Assembly (NCBI RefSeq): GCF_020026305.1
Contig: NZ_CP075691.1
Span: 5,828,001-5,892,000 of the forward strand
Length of the DNA stretch: 64,000 nt
Source of the DNA: Streptomyces sp. 135
Lineage (GTDB): Bacteria > Actinomycetota > Actinomycetes > Streptomycetales > Streptomycetaceae
Reading direction: 5' to 3'
Shown: piece after piece, positions 52,159 through 61,514 of the stretch
How positions within the stretch are numbered: position 1 is the stretch's first letter
Layout of the letters: the number at the start of each line of letters is the position of its first letter
The notes under the pieces: generated by a model
Database searches by the model: none
Told to the model about the DNA's origin: nothing
The model's input: only the letters and a program-made list of their open reading frames with translations
Made by a program: the position numbers and the translations under genes

Positions 52159-53526
52159 CTACCTCTCCACGACCTCGCCGTCCGTCGCCGACTCCACCTC
52201 CTCGTCGTAGCCCTTCGCCGCCTCCTCCACCGAGCTGTCGCCCGTCGTCACCGACTCCATCGTCTCCTGGATCGCGGTGGAGACCTTCGGGTACGCGGGG
52301 TACGCGGGCCGGTAGTGCGTCGTGGCGACCAGGTCCGTGAAGAACCTGATGCCGGGCTGCGCCTTCACGTACGACGGGTCGGCCGCGACGTCCTTGCGGA
52401 CCGCGATGCCGGAGTTGGCGATGTACCACTTCTTGGCGTTGGCCTTGGTCTGCATCGTCTCGATGAACTCGAACGCCAGGTCGGGATTGCTCGCCTTGGC
52501 CGGGATCGCCCACGTCCAGCCGCCGGACATGCTCACCTTGCCGGGAGCCTGGCCGTTCTGCGTCGGCATGGCGGCGAGGCCCAGCTTCCGTGACCACTCG
52601 GGCCACTCGTGGCCCGCGCCCTTGCCCCAGTCCTGCGGCAGCCACGAGCCGTCGAGGGCGATGCCCAGCTTGTCCTCGGGCAGCAGTTCACCGCGTACGC
52701 GCGTCGCGAAGTTCGGGTCGAGGGCGTCCGAGACGTCGGGGCCGAGCTTCTCCTTGTAGACCGTCTCGACGAACTTCAGGGAGTCCTTGAAGCCCTTGCT
52801 GCCCGTGACCCACTTCTTGGCCTCCGTGTCGTACAGCGGGTCCTCGCCCGTGCCGTACGCGAGCATCTGGAACCCCTGCATGGCCGCCGCCTCACCGGCC
52901 GGCTTGCCCGTGTAGACGTTCAGGGGGGTGACGCCCGGGACCTTCTTCTTGATCGTGCGGGCCGCGTCGAGGAGCTCGTCCCAGTTCTTCGGCTGCCAGT
53001 CGGCCGGCAGCCCCGCCTTCTTGAAGACCGCCTTGCTGAACCACAGGCCGCGCGTGTCCGTGCCGTCCGGCACGCCGTACGTCTTGCCGTCGGCCGCCTT
53101 CGCCGCCGTCTTGGCCGTGTCGATGAACTGGTCCCAGTCCTTCCACTTGTCGAGGTAGGGGTCCAGCGGCTTCAAGTACCCGCTCGTGATGTCGGAGTTG
53201 ATGAGGAACGTGTCCTCGTACACCAGGTCGGGCGCGGTCTTGGGGGAGCGCAGCATCTGCTGGAGCTTCGTGTAGTACTCGGAGTCCGGTGCCTTGATCG
53301 GCACCAGTTCGACCTTCTTGCCGGGGTTCGCCTTCTCGAACTGCTTCTTGATGTCCGCCAGATAGGTGTCCATGACCCGGATCTCGTTGTCCGTGGACTG
53401 CTTGAACGAGATCCGCACGGTGTCGGGGTCGTCACCGGATCCGCCGCCGCACGCGGAGAGGGTGCCGGCGGCCAGCAGGGCGGCGGTGGCGAGGATCAGC
53501 GGAGTGGTGGTGGGACGCACGGGCAC
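52159..53526 (-). CDS. Extracellular sugar-type solute-binding lipoprotein
   Basis: A 455-residue family 1 binding protein. Signal with lipobox LSAC (C26: ALLAAGTLSACGGG). The two-lobed fold is evident: VRISFKQSTDNEIRVMDTYLADIKKQFEKANPGKKVELVPI, APDLVYEDTFLINSDITSGYLKPLDPYLDKW, YGVPDGTDTRGLWFSKAVFKKAGLP and AMPTQNGQAPGKVSMSGGWTWAIPAKASNPDLAFEFIETM. The start may be the GTG at 53526 or that at 53520. It heads the operon with two permeases and a LacI-like operator lies upstream. Which sugar it binds is not evident. Confidence 0.93.
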   Translation of the reverse strand: MPVRPTTTPLILATAALLAAGTLSACGGGSGDDPDTVRISFKQSTDNEIRVMDTYLADIKKQFEKANPGKKVELVPIKAPDSEYYTKLQQMLRSPKTAPDLVYEDTFLINSDITSGYLKPLDPYLDKWKDWDQFIDTAKTAAKAADGKTYGVPDGTDTRGLWFSKAVFKKAGLPADWQPKNWDELLDAARTIKKKVPGVTPLNVYTGKPAGEAAAMQGFQMLAYGTGEDPLYDTEAKKWVTGSKGFKDSLKFVETVYKEKLGPDVSDALDPNFATRVRGELLPEDKLGIALDGSWLPQDWGKGAGHEWPEWSRKLGLAAMPTQNGQAPGKVSMSGGWTWAIPAKASNPDLAFEFIETMQTKANAKKWYIANSGIAVRKDVAADPSYVKAQPGIRFFTDLVATTHYRPAYPAYPKVSTAIQETMESVTTGDSSVEEAAKGYDEEVESATDGEVVER

Positions 53527-53650
53527 GACCTCCTACAACGCGGGCTACAACGCGCGGTTGCGACGCGGGGCTGCCCGGTGAACGTACGGGCGCGCTCGGA
53601 GCAAGGTCAATGCCCGTGCCACGGATGGGCGTTGGCGCTCGTCATCCGCG

Positions 53651-53666
53651 TGACAACGTTGTTATA
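53651..53666. promoter_or_regulatory. LacI-like operator overlapping a -10 element
   Basis: ACAACGTTGT (53653-53662) is a perfect palindrome with a central CG, typical of LacI/GalR operators; flanking bases extend it to TGACAACGTTGTTA (53651-53664). Read on the minus strand it is joined to TATAAC (53666-53661), a likely -10 element for the ABC operon. Repressor binding would block the promoter. Confidence 0.65.
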
Positions 53667-53680
53667 GGACGTACGGTGAC

Positions 53681-53700
53681 GGCGCCTTCCGAAGGGGCGC
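53681..53700 (-). terminator. Hairpin directly after response-regulator stop
   Basis: GCGCC-TTC and GAA-GGGGCGC between 53681 and 53700 form a GC-rich stem immediately after the minus-strand regulator gene (stop at 53701). It should separate the regulator operon from the ABC operon promoter. Confidence 0.6.
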
Positions 53701-54384
53701 TCACTCCGCCGCCGTGAGCCACCGGTAGACCAGCTCCGGCCGCCCGACATGGCCGTACTGCGGGCTGCGGACCGCGCGGGCCGTGTCGACCAGGTGTTCC
53801 AGGTAGCGGCGCGCGGTGATGCGGGACAGGCCCGCCGCCTGGGCCGCCGCCGTGGCGGTCAGGCCCTCGGGGGCGGCCCGCAGGGTGCGGATGACGCGTT
53901 CCAGGGTGGGGCCGCTGAGGCCCTTCGGCAGCGCGGCCGGGCCGGGGGCGCGCAGCGTGGCGAGGGCGCGGTCGACCTCGTCCTGGCCGGTGGCCTCGCC
54001 CTCGGCGGCGGCCGAGCGGAACTCGGCGTAGCGGCTCAGGCGGTCGCGGAGGGTGGCGAAGGTGAACGGCTTCAGGACGTACTGCACGACGCCGAGCGAG
54101 ACGCCCTCGCGGACCACCGCCAGGTCGCGCGCCGACGTCACCGCGATCACGTCCGTGGGGTGGCCGGTGGCGCGCAGGCTGCGGGCGAGCTGGAGGCCGT
54201 GGCCGTCGGGGAGGTGCAGGTCGAGCAGGATCAGGTCGACGGGGGTGCGCTCCAGGGTGCGGCGGGCCTCGGCGGCGGTGTGCGCCGGCTTGGGGACGGC
54301 CTCGAAGCCGGGGACGCGGTTGACGTAGAGGACGTGGGCGTCGGCGGCCACCGGGTCGTCCTCGACCACGAGTACGCGGATCAC
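53701..54384 (-). CDS. CitB/DcuR-type response regulator
   Basis: A 227-residue regulator. Receiver (1-120) with E8-D9-D10, phosphoacceptor D55 (LILLDLHLPDGHG) and K in VLKPFTF. The C-terminal part (about 160-220) is the CitB-type HTH (APEGLTATAAAQAAGLSRITARRYLEHLVDTARAVRSPQYG). The kinase gene overlaps its start by 4 bp. Family members control uptake and use of C4-dicarboxylates or citrate, which fits the dctA gene beyond the kinase. Confidence 0.93.
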   Translation of the reverse strand: MIRVLVVEDDPVAADAHVLYVNRVPGFEAVPKPAHTAAEARRTLERTPVDLILLDLHLPDGHGLQLARSLRATGHPTDVIAVTSARDLAVVREGVSLGVVQYVLKPFTFATLRDRLSRYAEFRSAAAEGEATGQDEVDRALATLRAPGPAALPKGLSGPTLERVIRTLRAAPEGLTATAAAQAAGLSRITARRYLEHLVDTARAVRSPQYGHVGRPELVYRWLTAAE

Positions 54385-56051
54385 CGGGGGTCACCTCCCC
54401 GTCCCCGGCTGCCGGAGAGGGGCCCGGCAGGGGTGGCCGCCCCGGTGGTCAGCACCACCTCGAACTCCGCCCCGCCCTCCGGCGACTCGCGCACCGTCAG
54501 CGTGCCGCCGTCGCGCGTCACCGTCTGGCGGACCAGCGCGAGGCCGAGGCCCCGGCCCGCCGCGGCCTTGGTCGACCAGCCCCGCTCGAAGACCGTTTCC
54601 CGTTGCGCGGGGTCGACCCCCGGGCCCGTGTCGCGGACGCGCAGGAGCAGGCCCGCCTCGTCCGCCCGCGCCGTCACCGTGACCCGCGCCGCCGGTGAGC
54701 CCTGGGCCGCGTCGACCGCGTTGTCGATGAGGTTGCCGAGGATCGTCACGAGGTCACGGGCGGGCAGGCCGGGCGGCAGCATGCCGTCGTCGATGCTGCT
54801 GTCGGGCGAGACGACGAGCTCCACGCCGTGCTCGTTGGCCTGCGCCGCCTTGCCGAGGAGCAGGGCCGCGAGGACCGGTTCGCTGACGGCCGCCACCACC
54901 TGGTCGGTCAGGGCCTGCGCCAGCTCCAGTTCGGCGGTGGCGAAGTCGACGGCCTCGTCCGCGCGGCCGAGCTCGATCAGCGAGACCACCGTGTGGAGGC
55001 GGTTCGCGGCCTCGTGGGCCTGTGAACGCAGCGCCTGCGTGAAGCCGCGCTCGGAGTCCAACTCCCCCGTCAGTGCCTGGAGTTCGGTGTGGTCACGCAG
55101 GGTGACCACCGTGCCCCTGCGCTCGCCGCCGGTGACGGGCGAGGTGTTGACGACCAGGACCCGGTCGGCGGTCAGATGCAGCTCGTCCACGCGCGGCTCG
55201 GACGCCAGGAGCGCCCCGGTGAGCGGCGCGGGCAGCCCCAGCTCGGCGACGTTGCGCCCCACGATGTCACCGCGCACGCCGAGGAGTTCGCGGCCGCCGT
55301 CGTTGATCAGCGCGACCCGCCGCTGCCCGTCGAGCATCAGCAGGCCCTCGCGCACCGCGTGCAGCGCCGCCTCGTGATAGTCGTGCATGCGGCTCAGCTC
55401 GGCGGCGTTCATGCCGTGGGTGCTGCGGCGCAGGCGGGCGTTGATGACGTACGTCCCGATGCCGCCGAGGACGAGCGCCGCCGCGGCGACACCGAGCAGC
55501 GCGAGGAGCTGGCCGCGCGCCTTGGCGGTGATCTCCTCGATGGTGATGCCCGCGCTGACCAGGCCGATGATCCGCCCGTCGGCCGCCTCGCCCGCCCGGA
55601 TCGGCGTGACCACCCGCACGGACGGGCCGAGCGTGCCCGTGTACGTCTCGGCGAAGGTCTCGCCGCGCAGCGCCCGCGCCGTGTGACCGAGGAAGCGCTC
55701 GCCTATGCGCCGCTCGTCGGGGTGCGTCCAGCGGATGCCGCGCGGATCCATGATCGTGACGAAGTCGACGCCGGTGTGCCGCTGCACCCGGCTCGCGTAC
55801 GGCTGGAGCCGCCGCGACGGGTCGTCGGCGCCGCGTATGGCCTCGCGTACGGAAGGGGAGTCCGCGACCGCCCGCGCCGCCGCGGTCGCCTGGTGGCGTG
55901 CGGCGTCCTCCGCCTGATGCTTGTCGCTCAGGTAGGTGAAGAGCGCGCACCCGGCGACCACGGCCGTGACCAGCACGATCTGCATCGCGAAGAGCTGGCC
56001 CGCCAGACTGCGCGGCAGGCGGCGACGGCGGGGCGGACGGGTGCGGGACAT
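54381..56051 (-). CDS. CitA/DcuS-type sensor histidine kinase
   Basis: A 556-residue kinase starting MSRTRPPRRRRLPRSLAGQLFAMQIVLVTAVVAGCALFTYL at 56051. TM1 (21-41), a periplasmic PAS-type dicarboxylate sensor (about 45-178, with RHTGVDFVTIMDPRGIRWTHPDERRIGERFLGH), TM2 (181-203), a cytoplasmic PAS (about 225-320), phosphoacceptor H346 in LRSQAHEAANRLHTVVSLIELG and HATPase_c (NLIDNAVDAAQGSP, DTGPGVDPAQRETVFERGWSTKA, GRGLGLALVRQTVTRDGG). This matches CitA/DcuS. The divergent gene is a DctA transporter. Confidence 0.94.
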   Translation of the reverse strand: MSRTRPPRRRRLPRSLAGQLFAMQIVLVTAVVAGCALFTYLSDKHQAEDAARHQATAAARAVADSPSVREAIRGADDPSRRLQPYASRVQRHTGVDFVTIMDPRGIRWTHPDERRIGERFLGHTARALRGETFAETYTGTLGPSVRVVTPIRAGEAADGRIIGLVSAGITIEEITAKARGQLLALLGVAAAALVLGGIGTYVINARLRRSTHGMNAAELSRMHDYHEAALHAVREGLLMLDGQRRVALINDGGRELLGVRGDIVGRNVAELGLPAPLTGALLASEPRVDELHLTADRVLVVNTSPVTGGERRGTVVTLRDHTELQALTGELDSERGFTQALRSQAHEAANRLHTVVSLIELGRADEAVDFATAELELAQALTDQVVAAVSEPVLAALLLGKAAQANEHGVELVVSPDSSIDDGMLPPGLPARDLVTILGNLIDNAVDAAQGSPAARVTVTARADEAGLLLRVRDTGPGVDPAQRETVFERGWSTKAAAGRGLGLALVRQTVTRDGGTLTVRESPEGGAEFEVVLTTGAATPAGPLSGSRGRGGDPR

Positions 56052-56267
56052 GCTGTCAGTCTGCCTCTTCGGCGAAGGGGGCGCGGCGGCGGTCGTACGG
56101 CGGCCGTACCCGCGGTGACACCGGAGGGTCGTGTAGGCGCGAACTAAATGAACGCAAGGGTGACCGCCCTCACAGAGCGGGAGATAGTCGCCGGGATCGC
56201 CCAGGACGTGAGCCGCACGCACTCCAGGCACCGCAAACGCCGACGTCGTCGTTCAAGGAGGGGCCCC

Positions 56268-57665
56268 GTGACCAGCACGGCTGACCCGCAGAAGGCACCC
56301 GCAGCCAAGCGGGACCGCACGCATTACCTCTACATCGCCGTCATCGGCGCCGTGCTGCTCGGCATCGCCGTCGGTTTCCTCTGGCCGGACTTCGCCAAGG
56401 AGCTGAAGCCGGTCGGCGCCGGTTTCGTCAACCTGATCAAGATGATGATCTCGCCGATCATCTTCTGCACGATCGTTCTCGGCGTCGGCTCGGTCCGCAA
56501 GGCCGCCAAGGTCGGCAAGGTGGGCGGCCTCGCCCTCGCCTACTTCGTCGCGATGTCCGTCGTGGCGCTCGCCATCGGCCTCGTCGTCGGCAACATCCTC
56601 CACCCGGGCTCCGGCATGGACCTCACCGAGTCCGAGAAGGGCGCGGGCCACGAGGCGGCCGACGAGGCGAACAAGGGCCTCGTCGACTTCGCGCTCGGCA
56701 TCATCCCCAAGACGCTGGTCTCCGCCTTCACCGAGGGCGAGGTGCTCCAGACGCTGCTCGTCGCGCTGCTCGTCGGCTTCGCCCTCCAGGCCATGGGACG
56801 TACGGGCGAGCCGGTACTGCGCGGCATCGAGCACATCCAGAAGCTGGTCTTCCGGGTGCTCGGCATGATCATGTGGGCCGCTCCGGTCGGCGCGTTCGGC
56901 GCGATGGCGGCCGTCATCGGCGAGACCGGCACCGACGCCCTCAAGGCGCTCGCCACGATCATGATCGGGTTCTACGTCACCTGCGCGCTGTTCATCCTGG
57001 TCGTGCTCGGCACGCTGGTGCGCCTGGTGGCCGGGGTGAATCTCTTCCAGCTCCTGAAGTACCTGGGCCGCGAGTTCCTGCTGATCCTCTCCACCTCCTC
57101 CTCGGAGTCCGCGCTGCCGCGGCTCATCGCGAAGATGGAGCACCTGGGCGTCAGCCGCCCGGTCGTCGGCATCACCGTCCCGACCGGCTACTCCTTCAAC
57201 CTCGACGGCACCATGATCTACCTGACCATGGCCTCCCTCTTCATCGCCGACGCCATGGACCAGCCGCTCGGCATCGGCGAGCAGATCTCGCTGCTGCTCT
57301 TCATGATGATCGCGTCCAAGGGCGCGGCGGGCGTCTCCGGCTCGGGCATCGCGGTCCTCGCGAGCGGCCTCCAGTCGCACAAGCCCGCCCTCGTCGACGG
57401 CGTCGGCCTGATCATCGGCGTCGACCGCTTCATGAGCGAGGCCCGCGCCCTCACCAACTTCGCCGGCAACGCGGTGGCCACGCTGCTGATCGGCACGTGG
57501 ACCAAGGAGGTCGACAAGGAGCGGGTCGCGGAGGTCCTCGCGGGCCGACTGCCCTTCGACGAACGTACGTTGGTCGACGACGGCCACGGGCCCGAGCTGC
57601 CAAAGGCCACGGATTCCGTGCCGGAGCGCCGGAGCGAGGGCGGCAAGGAGCCTGCGAAGGTGTGA
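56268..57665 (+). CDS. dctA: C4-dicarboxylate:cation symporter DctA
   Basis: A 465-residue DAACS-family symporter starting at the GTG at 56268 with AAGGAGG (56254-56260). Eight TM helices plus two re-entrant hairpins: HP1 STSSSESALPRLIAKMEHLG, TM7 GYSFNLDGTMIYLTMASLFIADAMDQPLG, HP2 GAAGVSGSGIAVLASGL and TM8 DRFMSEARALTNFAGNAVATLLIGTWTKE. These last two match DctA closely. It imports succinate, fumarate and malate. It is divergent from the CitA/DcuS-type two-component system, which probably induces it. Confidence 0.92.
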   Translation: MTSTADPQKAPAAKRDRTHYLYIAVIGAVLLGIAVGFLWPDFAKELKPVGAGFVNLIKMMISPIIFCTIVLGVGSVRKAAKVGKVGGLALAYFVAMSVVALAIGLVVGNILHPGSGMDLTESEKGAGHEAADEANKGLVDFALGIIPKTLVSAFTEGEVLQTLLVALLVGFALQAMGRTGEPVLRGIEHIQKLVFRVLGMIMWAAPVGAFGAMAAVIGETGTDALKALATIMIGFYVTCALFILVVLGTLVRLVAGVNLFQLLKYLGREFLLILSTSSSESALPRLIAKMEHLGVSRPVVGITVPTGYSFNLDGTMIYLTMASLFIADAMDQPLGIGEQISLLLFMMIASKGAAGVSGSGIAVLASGLQSHKPALVDGVGLIIGVDRFMSEARALTNFAGNAVATLLIGTWTKEVDKERVAEVLAGRLPFDERTLVDDGHGPELPKATDSVPERRSEGGKEPAKV

Positions 57666-57773
57666 CCGCGGCTCCCGCCCCCCCCGCATCGCAGGTGTCC
57701 TCCGTCCTCGGACGGGGAAGCCTCGCCGACGGGAGGGGTCGGAGAGCCGGCGGAGGAGCGGGGCGAGGCGGGG

Positions 57774-60700
57774 ATGCAGGGACTCGAGACGGTGCTCGTC
57801 CGGCTGGCCGCGACCGTCTTGGCGACGCTCGCCAAGACGGTCGCGGCCCCGCACCCCGGCGCCGGCCTGGTCACGGCCCGCGTACGGCCCTTACCGAAAC
57901 CGGCGGGGCCGGAGAGGCTGGCCAGGGTGCTGTCCCGGCGGATGGCCGACGCGTACGGGCGCCTCCCCGAACACGAGCGGCTGGCCGCCGTGGCCGCCGT
58001 ACAGGACGGCTTCGCGGCGGCAGGGACGCTGGACGCGGAGCGGCTGTTCGCGGTGGACCTGGATCCGCGGCGGCTCGCGGCGGAGATACGCCGCCCCGTG
58101 CCCGACCTCGCCGAGGAGGCGCAGGCCCTCTACGCGGAGTTGCTGGACCTGTGCTGCGCGCACTTGGTCGAACAGCTCACCGCTCACCCGTCCTTCGCGG
58201 CGCGCGCCGCTGTGGAGCAGACCCGGCGCACCGGAGAACTGCTGCGTGAGCAGCGGCCGGTGGCGCCCGCGCCGGGCCCGTCGGACTTCGAGGAGCGGTA
58301 CGCGCGGTTCATCGTCGAGACCCACGGCCGTCTGGAGCTGTTCGGCGTTACCCTGGGCGGCCGCGCACGCGCCGAGTGGTCGCTCGACACGGCCTACCTG
58401 AGCCTCGCCGTGAGCGGGGACCGGCCGCACGGCCCGCAGGCCCAGGAGGACGGCCTGCCGGGTGGCCTGGCGCAGCCCGCCGTACGCGTGGAACAGGCGC
58501 TGACGGGCGGCCACCGGCTGATGCTGCGCGGCGCGGCGGGCTCGGGCAAGTCGACCCTCGTGCAGTGGCTGGCCCTGAACGCCGCCCGGCAGAGCTTCGG
58601 CCCGGAGCTGGCCGACTGGAACCGCTGCGTGCCGTTCGTCCTGCGGCTGAGGTCCTTCCGCCTGCCCGAGGGGCTGCCGCTGCCGGAGGACTTCCTGGGC
58701 GCGGCGGGTGTGCCGCTGCGGGCGCCGGAGGGCTGGGTGCAGGGCCTGCTGGACAGTGGGCGGGCGCTGGTGTTGGTGGACGGCGTCGACGAGGTGCCGG
58801 TCAAGCTCCGCAGCCGTACGGAGAGCTGGCTGAGGTCGCTGATCGCGGCGTTCCCCCGCGCGCGTTACGTGGTGACCACCCGCCCCTCGGCGGTCCCGGA
58901 GGGCTGGCCCGCGGGGCAGGGCTTCACGGCGTTCACCCTGCTGCCCATGGAACGGGACGAGGTGCGTGCCTTCATCGCGCACTGGCACGACACGGCCCGG
59001 CGGGAGTGCGCGGCCCCCGGCGAGCGGGAGGTGCTGCACCGCTATGAGGCGAGCCTCGTCGAAGCGGTGACGACCCGGCGTGACCTGGGGCGCCTCGCCA
59101 CCAACCCGCTGATGTGCGCGCTGCTGTGCGCCCTCCACCGGGACCGCCGCATGCACCTGCCGCGCGCCCGCAAGGAGCTCTACGACGCGGCCCTGGACCT
59201 GCTGCTGATCCGCCGGGACACCGAGCGCGAGGTCACGTCGGTCGAGGGCGTCTCCCTTTCCCGCGACGAGCAGACCGCGCTGTTGCAACGGCTGGCGTAC
59301 TGGATGATCCGCAACGGCCAGGCGGAGGCGGACCGGCAGGACGCCGTCGCCATGCTGGACGAATGGCTCGCGGCGATGCCGCAGGTGCGCGCGCAGGGCG
59401 ACGCCGAGCAGGTCTTCACCCACCTGCTCATCCGCAGCGGCCTGCTCCGCGAACCCGTCCCCGGCTCCGTCGGCTTCGTGCACCGCACCTTCCAGGACTA
59501 CCTGGGCGCGAAGGCGGCGGTAGAGGCCCGCGACTTCGGGGTGCTGGTGCGCAACGCCCACGACGACCAGTGGGACGACGTGGTGCGGATGGCGGTGGGG
59601 CACGCGCGGGCGGAGGAACGTACGCGGCTGCTGCGGCAGTTGCTGCGGCGCGCGGACAAGGTGCGGCGCCATCGGGAGCGGCTGGTGCTGTTGGCGGCGG
59701 CGAGTCTGGAGCATGCGACGGAGGTGGATCCGGGGGTGCGGGGGGAGGTGGAGGAGCGCGCCGCTCAGTTGATGCCACCCCAGTCCCACGAGCAAGCCGA
59801 AGCCCTGGCCAAGGCGGGGGAGCTGGTGTTGGAACTGCTGCCGGGGCCTGAGGGTTTGTCCGACCGGCAGGCCGCAGCGGTGGTGCGGACGGCCGCACTT
59901 GTGGGCGTGTCATCGGCGGTACCGGTGATCGCCCGTTTCCGCTCGGACGAGCGACCCCGGACCAGTCACGCGCTGGTGGAGGCGTGGTCGGCCTTCGACG
60001 TGAGGGAGTACTTCGAGGCGGTTCTCGAGGGCACGGTGACGGCCGGGCACAGCCTGTCCATGGCCCGTGCCGAGGAGTTCGCCTACCTGCGGCGCCTGCC
60101 GTGGCTGACCGATCTGTATCTCGTGGGCGACCACGGCCTTCCGGACGCCGTGCTGGAACATCCCGGCATCAAGTTCCTGCACCTCTGGGACAACCACTCG
60201 CTCACCGACCCGTCCCGCCTGAGCCGGCTGTCACGTCTGGAGGCCCTGACCCTCAACCGCTGCGCGTCCGTGACCGACCTTCGCTCGTTGACGGGCCTGC
60301 CTCTGCGCCGCCTCTATCTCTACACCCCGTCTGTTCCACTGTCACTGGCTCCTCTGGGCGGCCTTCCCACGCTGCGCCACTTCGTGTTCGACTTCACCCC
60401 GGTGGAGAAGACCTTGGAGGAGCTGCCGTTCGCCCCCCGGCTCACCGGTCTCGGGTTCTTCCGGCAGGCCTCGCAGATGCGGCTGTCCGGACTCGAAACC
60501 CTCACTTCTCTGCGCTGGCTGACCGTCAACGAGGACCATCAGTGGCGCAGCTTCCTGGCCGCGGGAGTCTTCTCCCCTCTGACCACGCTCCAGATCCTGG
60601 ACGTACCCCGGGTCGATCTGTCCACTCTCGCGGTGCACCAGGAACTCACCACGCTGTACGTCGGGCACGTCCGGCAAGTGGAGTCGCTCGCCGCGCTCGC

Positions 60701-60857
60701 AGAGCTGCCCCGGCTGAAGAAGGTCGAGTTCGGCAACTGCGGCCCCCTCGACCTGACCCCCCTGGCCGGCCTGGAGAATGTCCACGTCGACCTCTACGGC
60801 TGCCCCCAGGTCACCGGCCTCGACCTCTTCCCGCCGGAACGCCTGTTCGTCGAGTGA
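57774..60857 (+). CDS. NACHT-LRR protein (bacterial NLR-like)
   Basis: A 1027-residue STAND ATPase. The N-terminal helical region (1-165) resembles the NACHT N-terminal helical domains seen in actinomycetes. The NACHT NTPase has Walker A GAAGSGKST (253-261), Walker B ALVLVDGVDE (331-340) and sensor VVTTRPSA (366-373). Then a helical/winged-helix part (about 430-620, including LATNPLMCALLCALHRDRRMHLPRARKELYDAALDLLL and VGFVHRTFQDYLGAKAAVE), a helical stretch and LRR-like repeats (about 745-1027: LEALTLNRCASVTDLRSLTGLPLRRLYLY). It has no recognised effector domain, so the N-terminal helices may act. Bacterial NACHT proteins are known anti-phage defence proteins. The repeat region is less GC-rich than the ATPase. 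Confidence 0.88.
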   Translation: MQGLETVLVRLAATVLATLAKTVAAPHPGAGLVTARVRPLPKPAGPERLARVLSRRMADAYGRLPEHERLAAVAAVQDGFAAAGTLDAERLFAVDLDPRRLAAEIRRPVPDLAEEAQALYAELLDLCCAHLVEQLTAHPSFAARAAVEQTRRTGELLREQRPVAPAPGPSDFEERYARFIVETHGRLELFGVTLGGRARAEWSLDTAYLSLAVSGDRPHGPQAQEDGLPGGLAQPAVRVEQALTGGHRLMLRGAAGSGKSTLVQWLALNAARQSFGPELADWNRCVPFVLRLRSFRLPEGLPLPEDFLGAAGVPLRAPEGWVQGLLDSGRALVLVDGVDEVPVKLRSRTESWLRSLIAAFPRARYVVTTRPSAVPEGWPAGQGFTAFTLLPMERDEVRAFIAHWHDTARRECAAPGEREVLHRYEASLVEAVTTRRDLGRLATNPLMCALLCALHRDRRMHLPRARKELYDAALDLLLIRRDTEREVTSVEGVSLSRDEQTALLQRLAYWMIRNGQAEADRQDAVAMLDEWLAAMPQVRAQGDAEQVFTHLLIRSGLLREPVPGSVGFVHRTFQDYLGAKAAVEARDFGVLVRNAHDDQWDDVVRMAVGHARAEERTRLLRQLLRRADKVRRHRERLVLLAAASLEHATEVDPGVRGEVEERAAQLMPPQSHEQAEALAKAGELVLELLPGPEGLSDRQAAAVVRTAALVGVSSAVPVIARFRSDERPRTSHALVEAWSAFDVREYFEAVLEGTVTAGHSLSMARAEEFAYLRRLPWLTDLYLVGDHGLPDAVLEHPGIKFLHLWDNHSLTDPSRLSRLSRLEALTLNRCASVTDLRSLTGLPLRRLYLYTPSVPLSLAPLGGLPTLRHFVFDFTPVEKTLEELPFAPRLTGLGFFRQASQMRLSGLETLTSLRWLTVNEDHQWRSFLAAGVFSPLTTLQILDVPRVDLSTLAVHQELTTLYVGHVRQVESLAALAELPRLKKVEFGNCGPLDLTPLAGLENVHVDLYGCPQVTGLDLFPPERLFVE

Positions 60858-60877
60858 CCCGGCGGGACGGCTCGGCC

Positions 60878-61468
60878 CTACCCCAGCCCCGCGATGATCC
60901 CCCGCACCCTCTCCACCGGAACCCCCGCCGAGAGCAGAGCCGTCGACGCGGCGGCGCGGCCCGCGTCCCGCGGGGGGAGCAGGCCGTCGTTCACCGCCTC
61001 CATCAGGCCGAAGAGCTGCTGCTCATGCACGTACGCGAGCGCGGCGGGCGGCAATGACGAGGTGAAGGAGCCGTCCGCCAGGCCGGCCCTCAGGACGTCC
61101 ACGCACTTGGCGCGGACCGGGGCGAGGCGCTGCCTGATGCCCTCCATCGCGACGCTGCGCTGTGCCAGGCCGACCAGGAGGCGGTAGCCGTCGGCGATCT
61201 CCCAGACGGCGACCATCGAGTGGGCGAGCGACTCGGCGGGGTCGTCCGACTGCGCCCGCCCGGAGGCGTGGGCCGCGGCGACCGCCTCGACCGCGCCGTC
61301 GATGAGCGCGCCGATCAGGGCCTCGCGGCTCGGAAAGTGGCCGTACACGGTCCTGCGCACGACCCCCGCCGCCCGCGCGATCTGGTCCATGGACGCGTCC
61401 GGATCGCGGAGCAGCTCGGCGAGAGCGACCTCCAGGATGCGGCGGCGGTTGGCGTCGGCTCGGCTCAT
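60878..61468 (-). CDS. TetR-family regulator of the divergent exporter
   Basis: A 196-residue TetR protein. I place the start at 61468 (MSRADANRRRILEVALAELLRDPDASMDQIARAAGVVRRTVYGHFPSREALIGALIDG); a start three codons upstream is possible, and the still longer reading runs into the operators. HTH about 8-52. The C-terminal ligand domain is all helical. It faces a DHA2-type exporter gene across three 18-bp palindromes, so it very likely represses that exporter and itself until the exported compound binds it. Confidence 0.9.
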   Translation of the reverse strand: MSRADANRRRILEVALAELLRDPDASMDQIARAAGVVRRTVYGHFPSREALIGALIDGAVEAVAAAHASGRAQSDDPAESLAHSMVAVWEIADGYRLLVGLAQRSVAMEGIRQRLAPVRAKCVDVLRAGLADGSFTSSLPPAALAYVHEQQLFGLMEAVNDGLLPPRDAGRAAASTALLSAGVPVERVRGIIAGLG

Positions 61469-61514
61469 GGGCTCCATTCTGCACGCGCGTCCCAGGGCTG
61501 TGACCGCGACCGTT

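Noticed and set aside
51997..52645. N-terminal extension of the first ABC permease into the binding-protein gene
   Set aside because: It passes through the short-repeat DNA and antisense-like composition; the GTG at 51997 gives a normal permease length.
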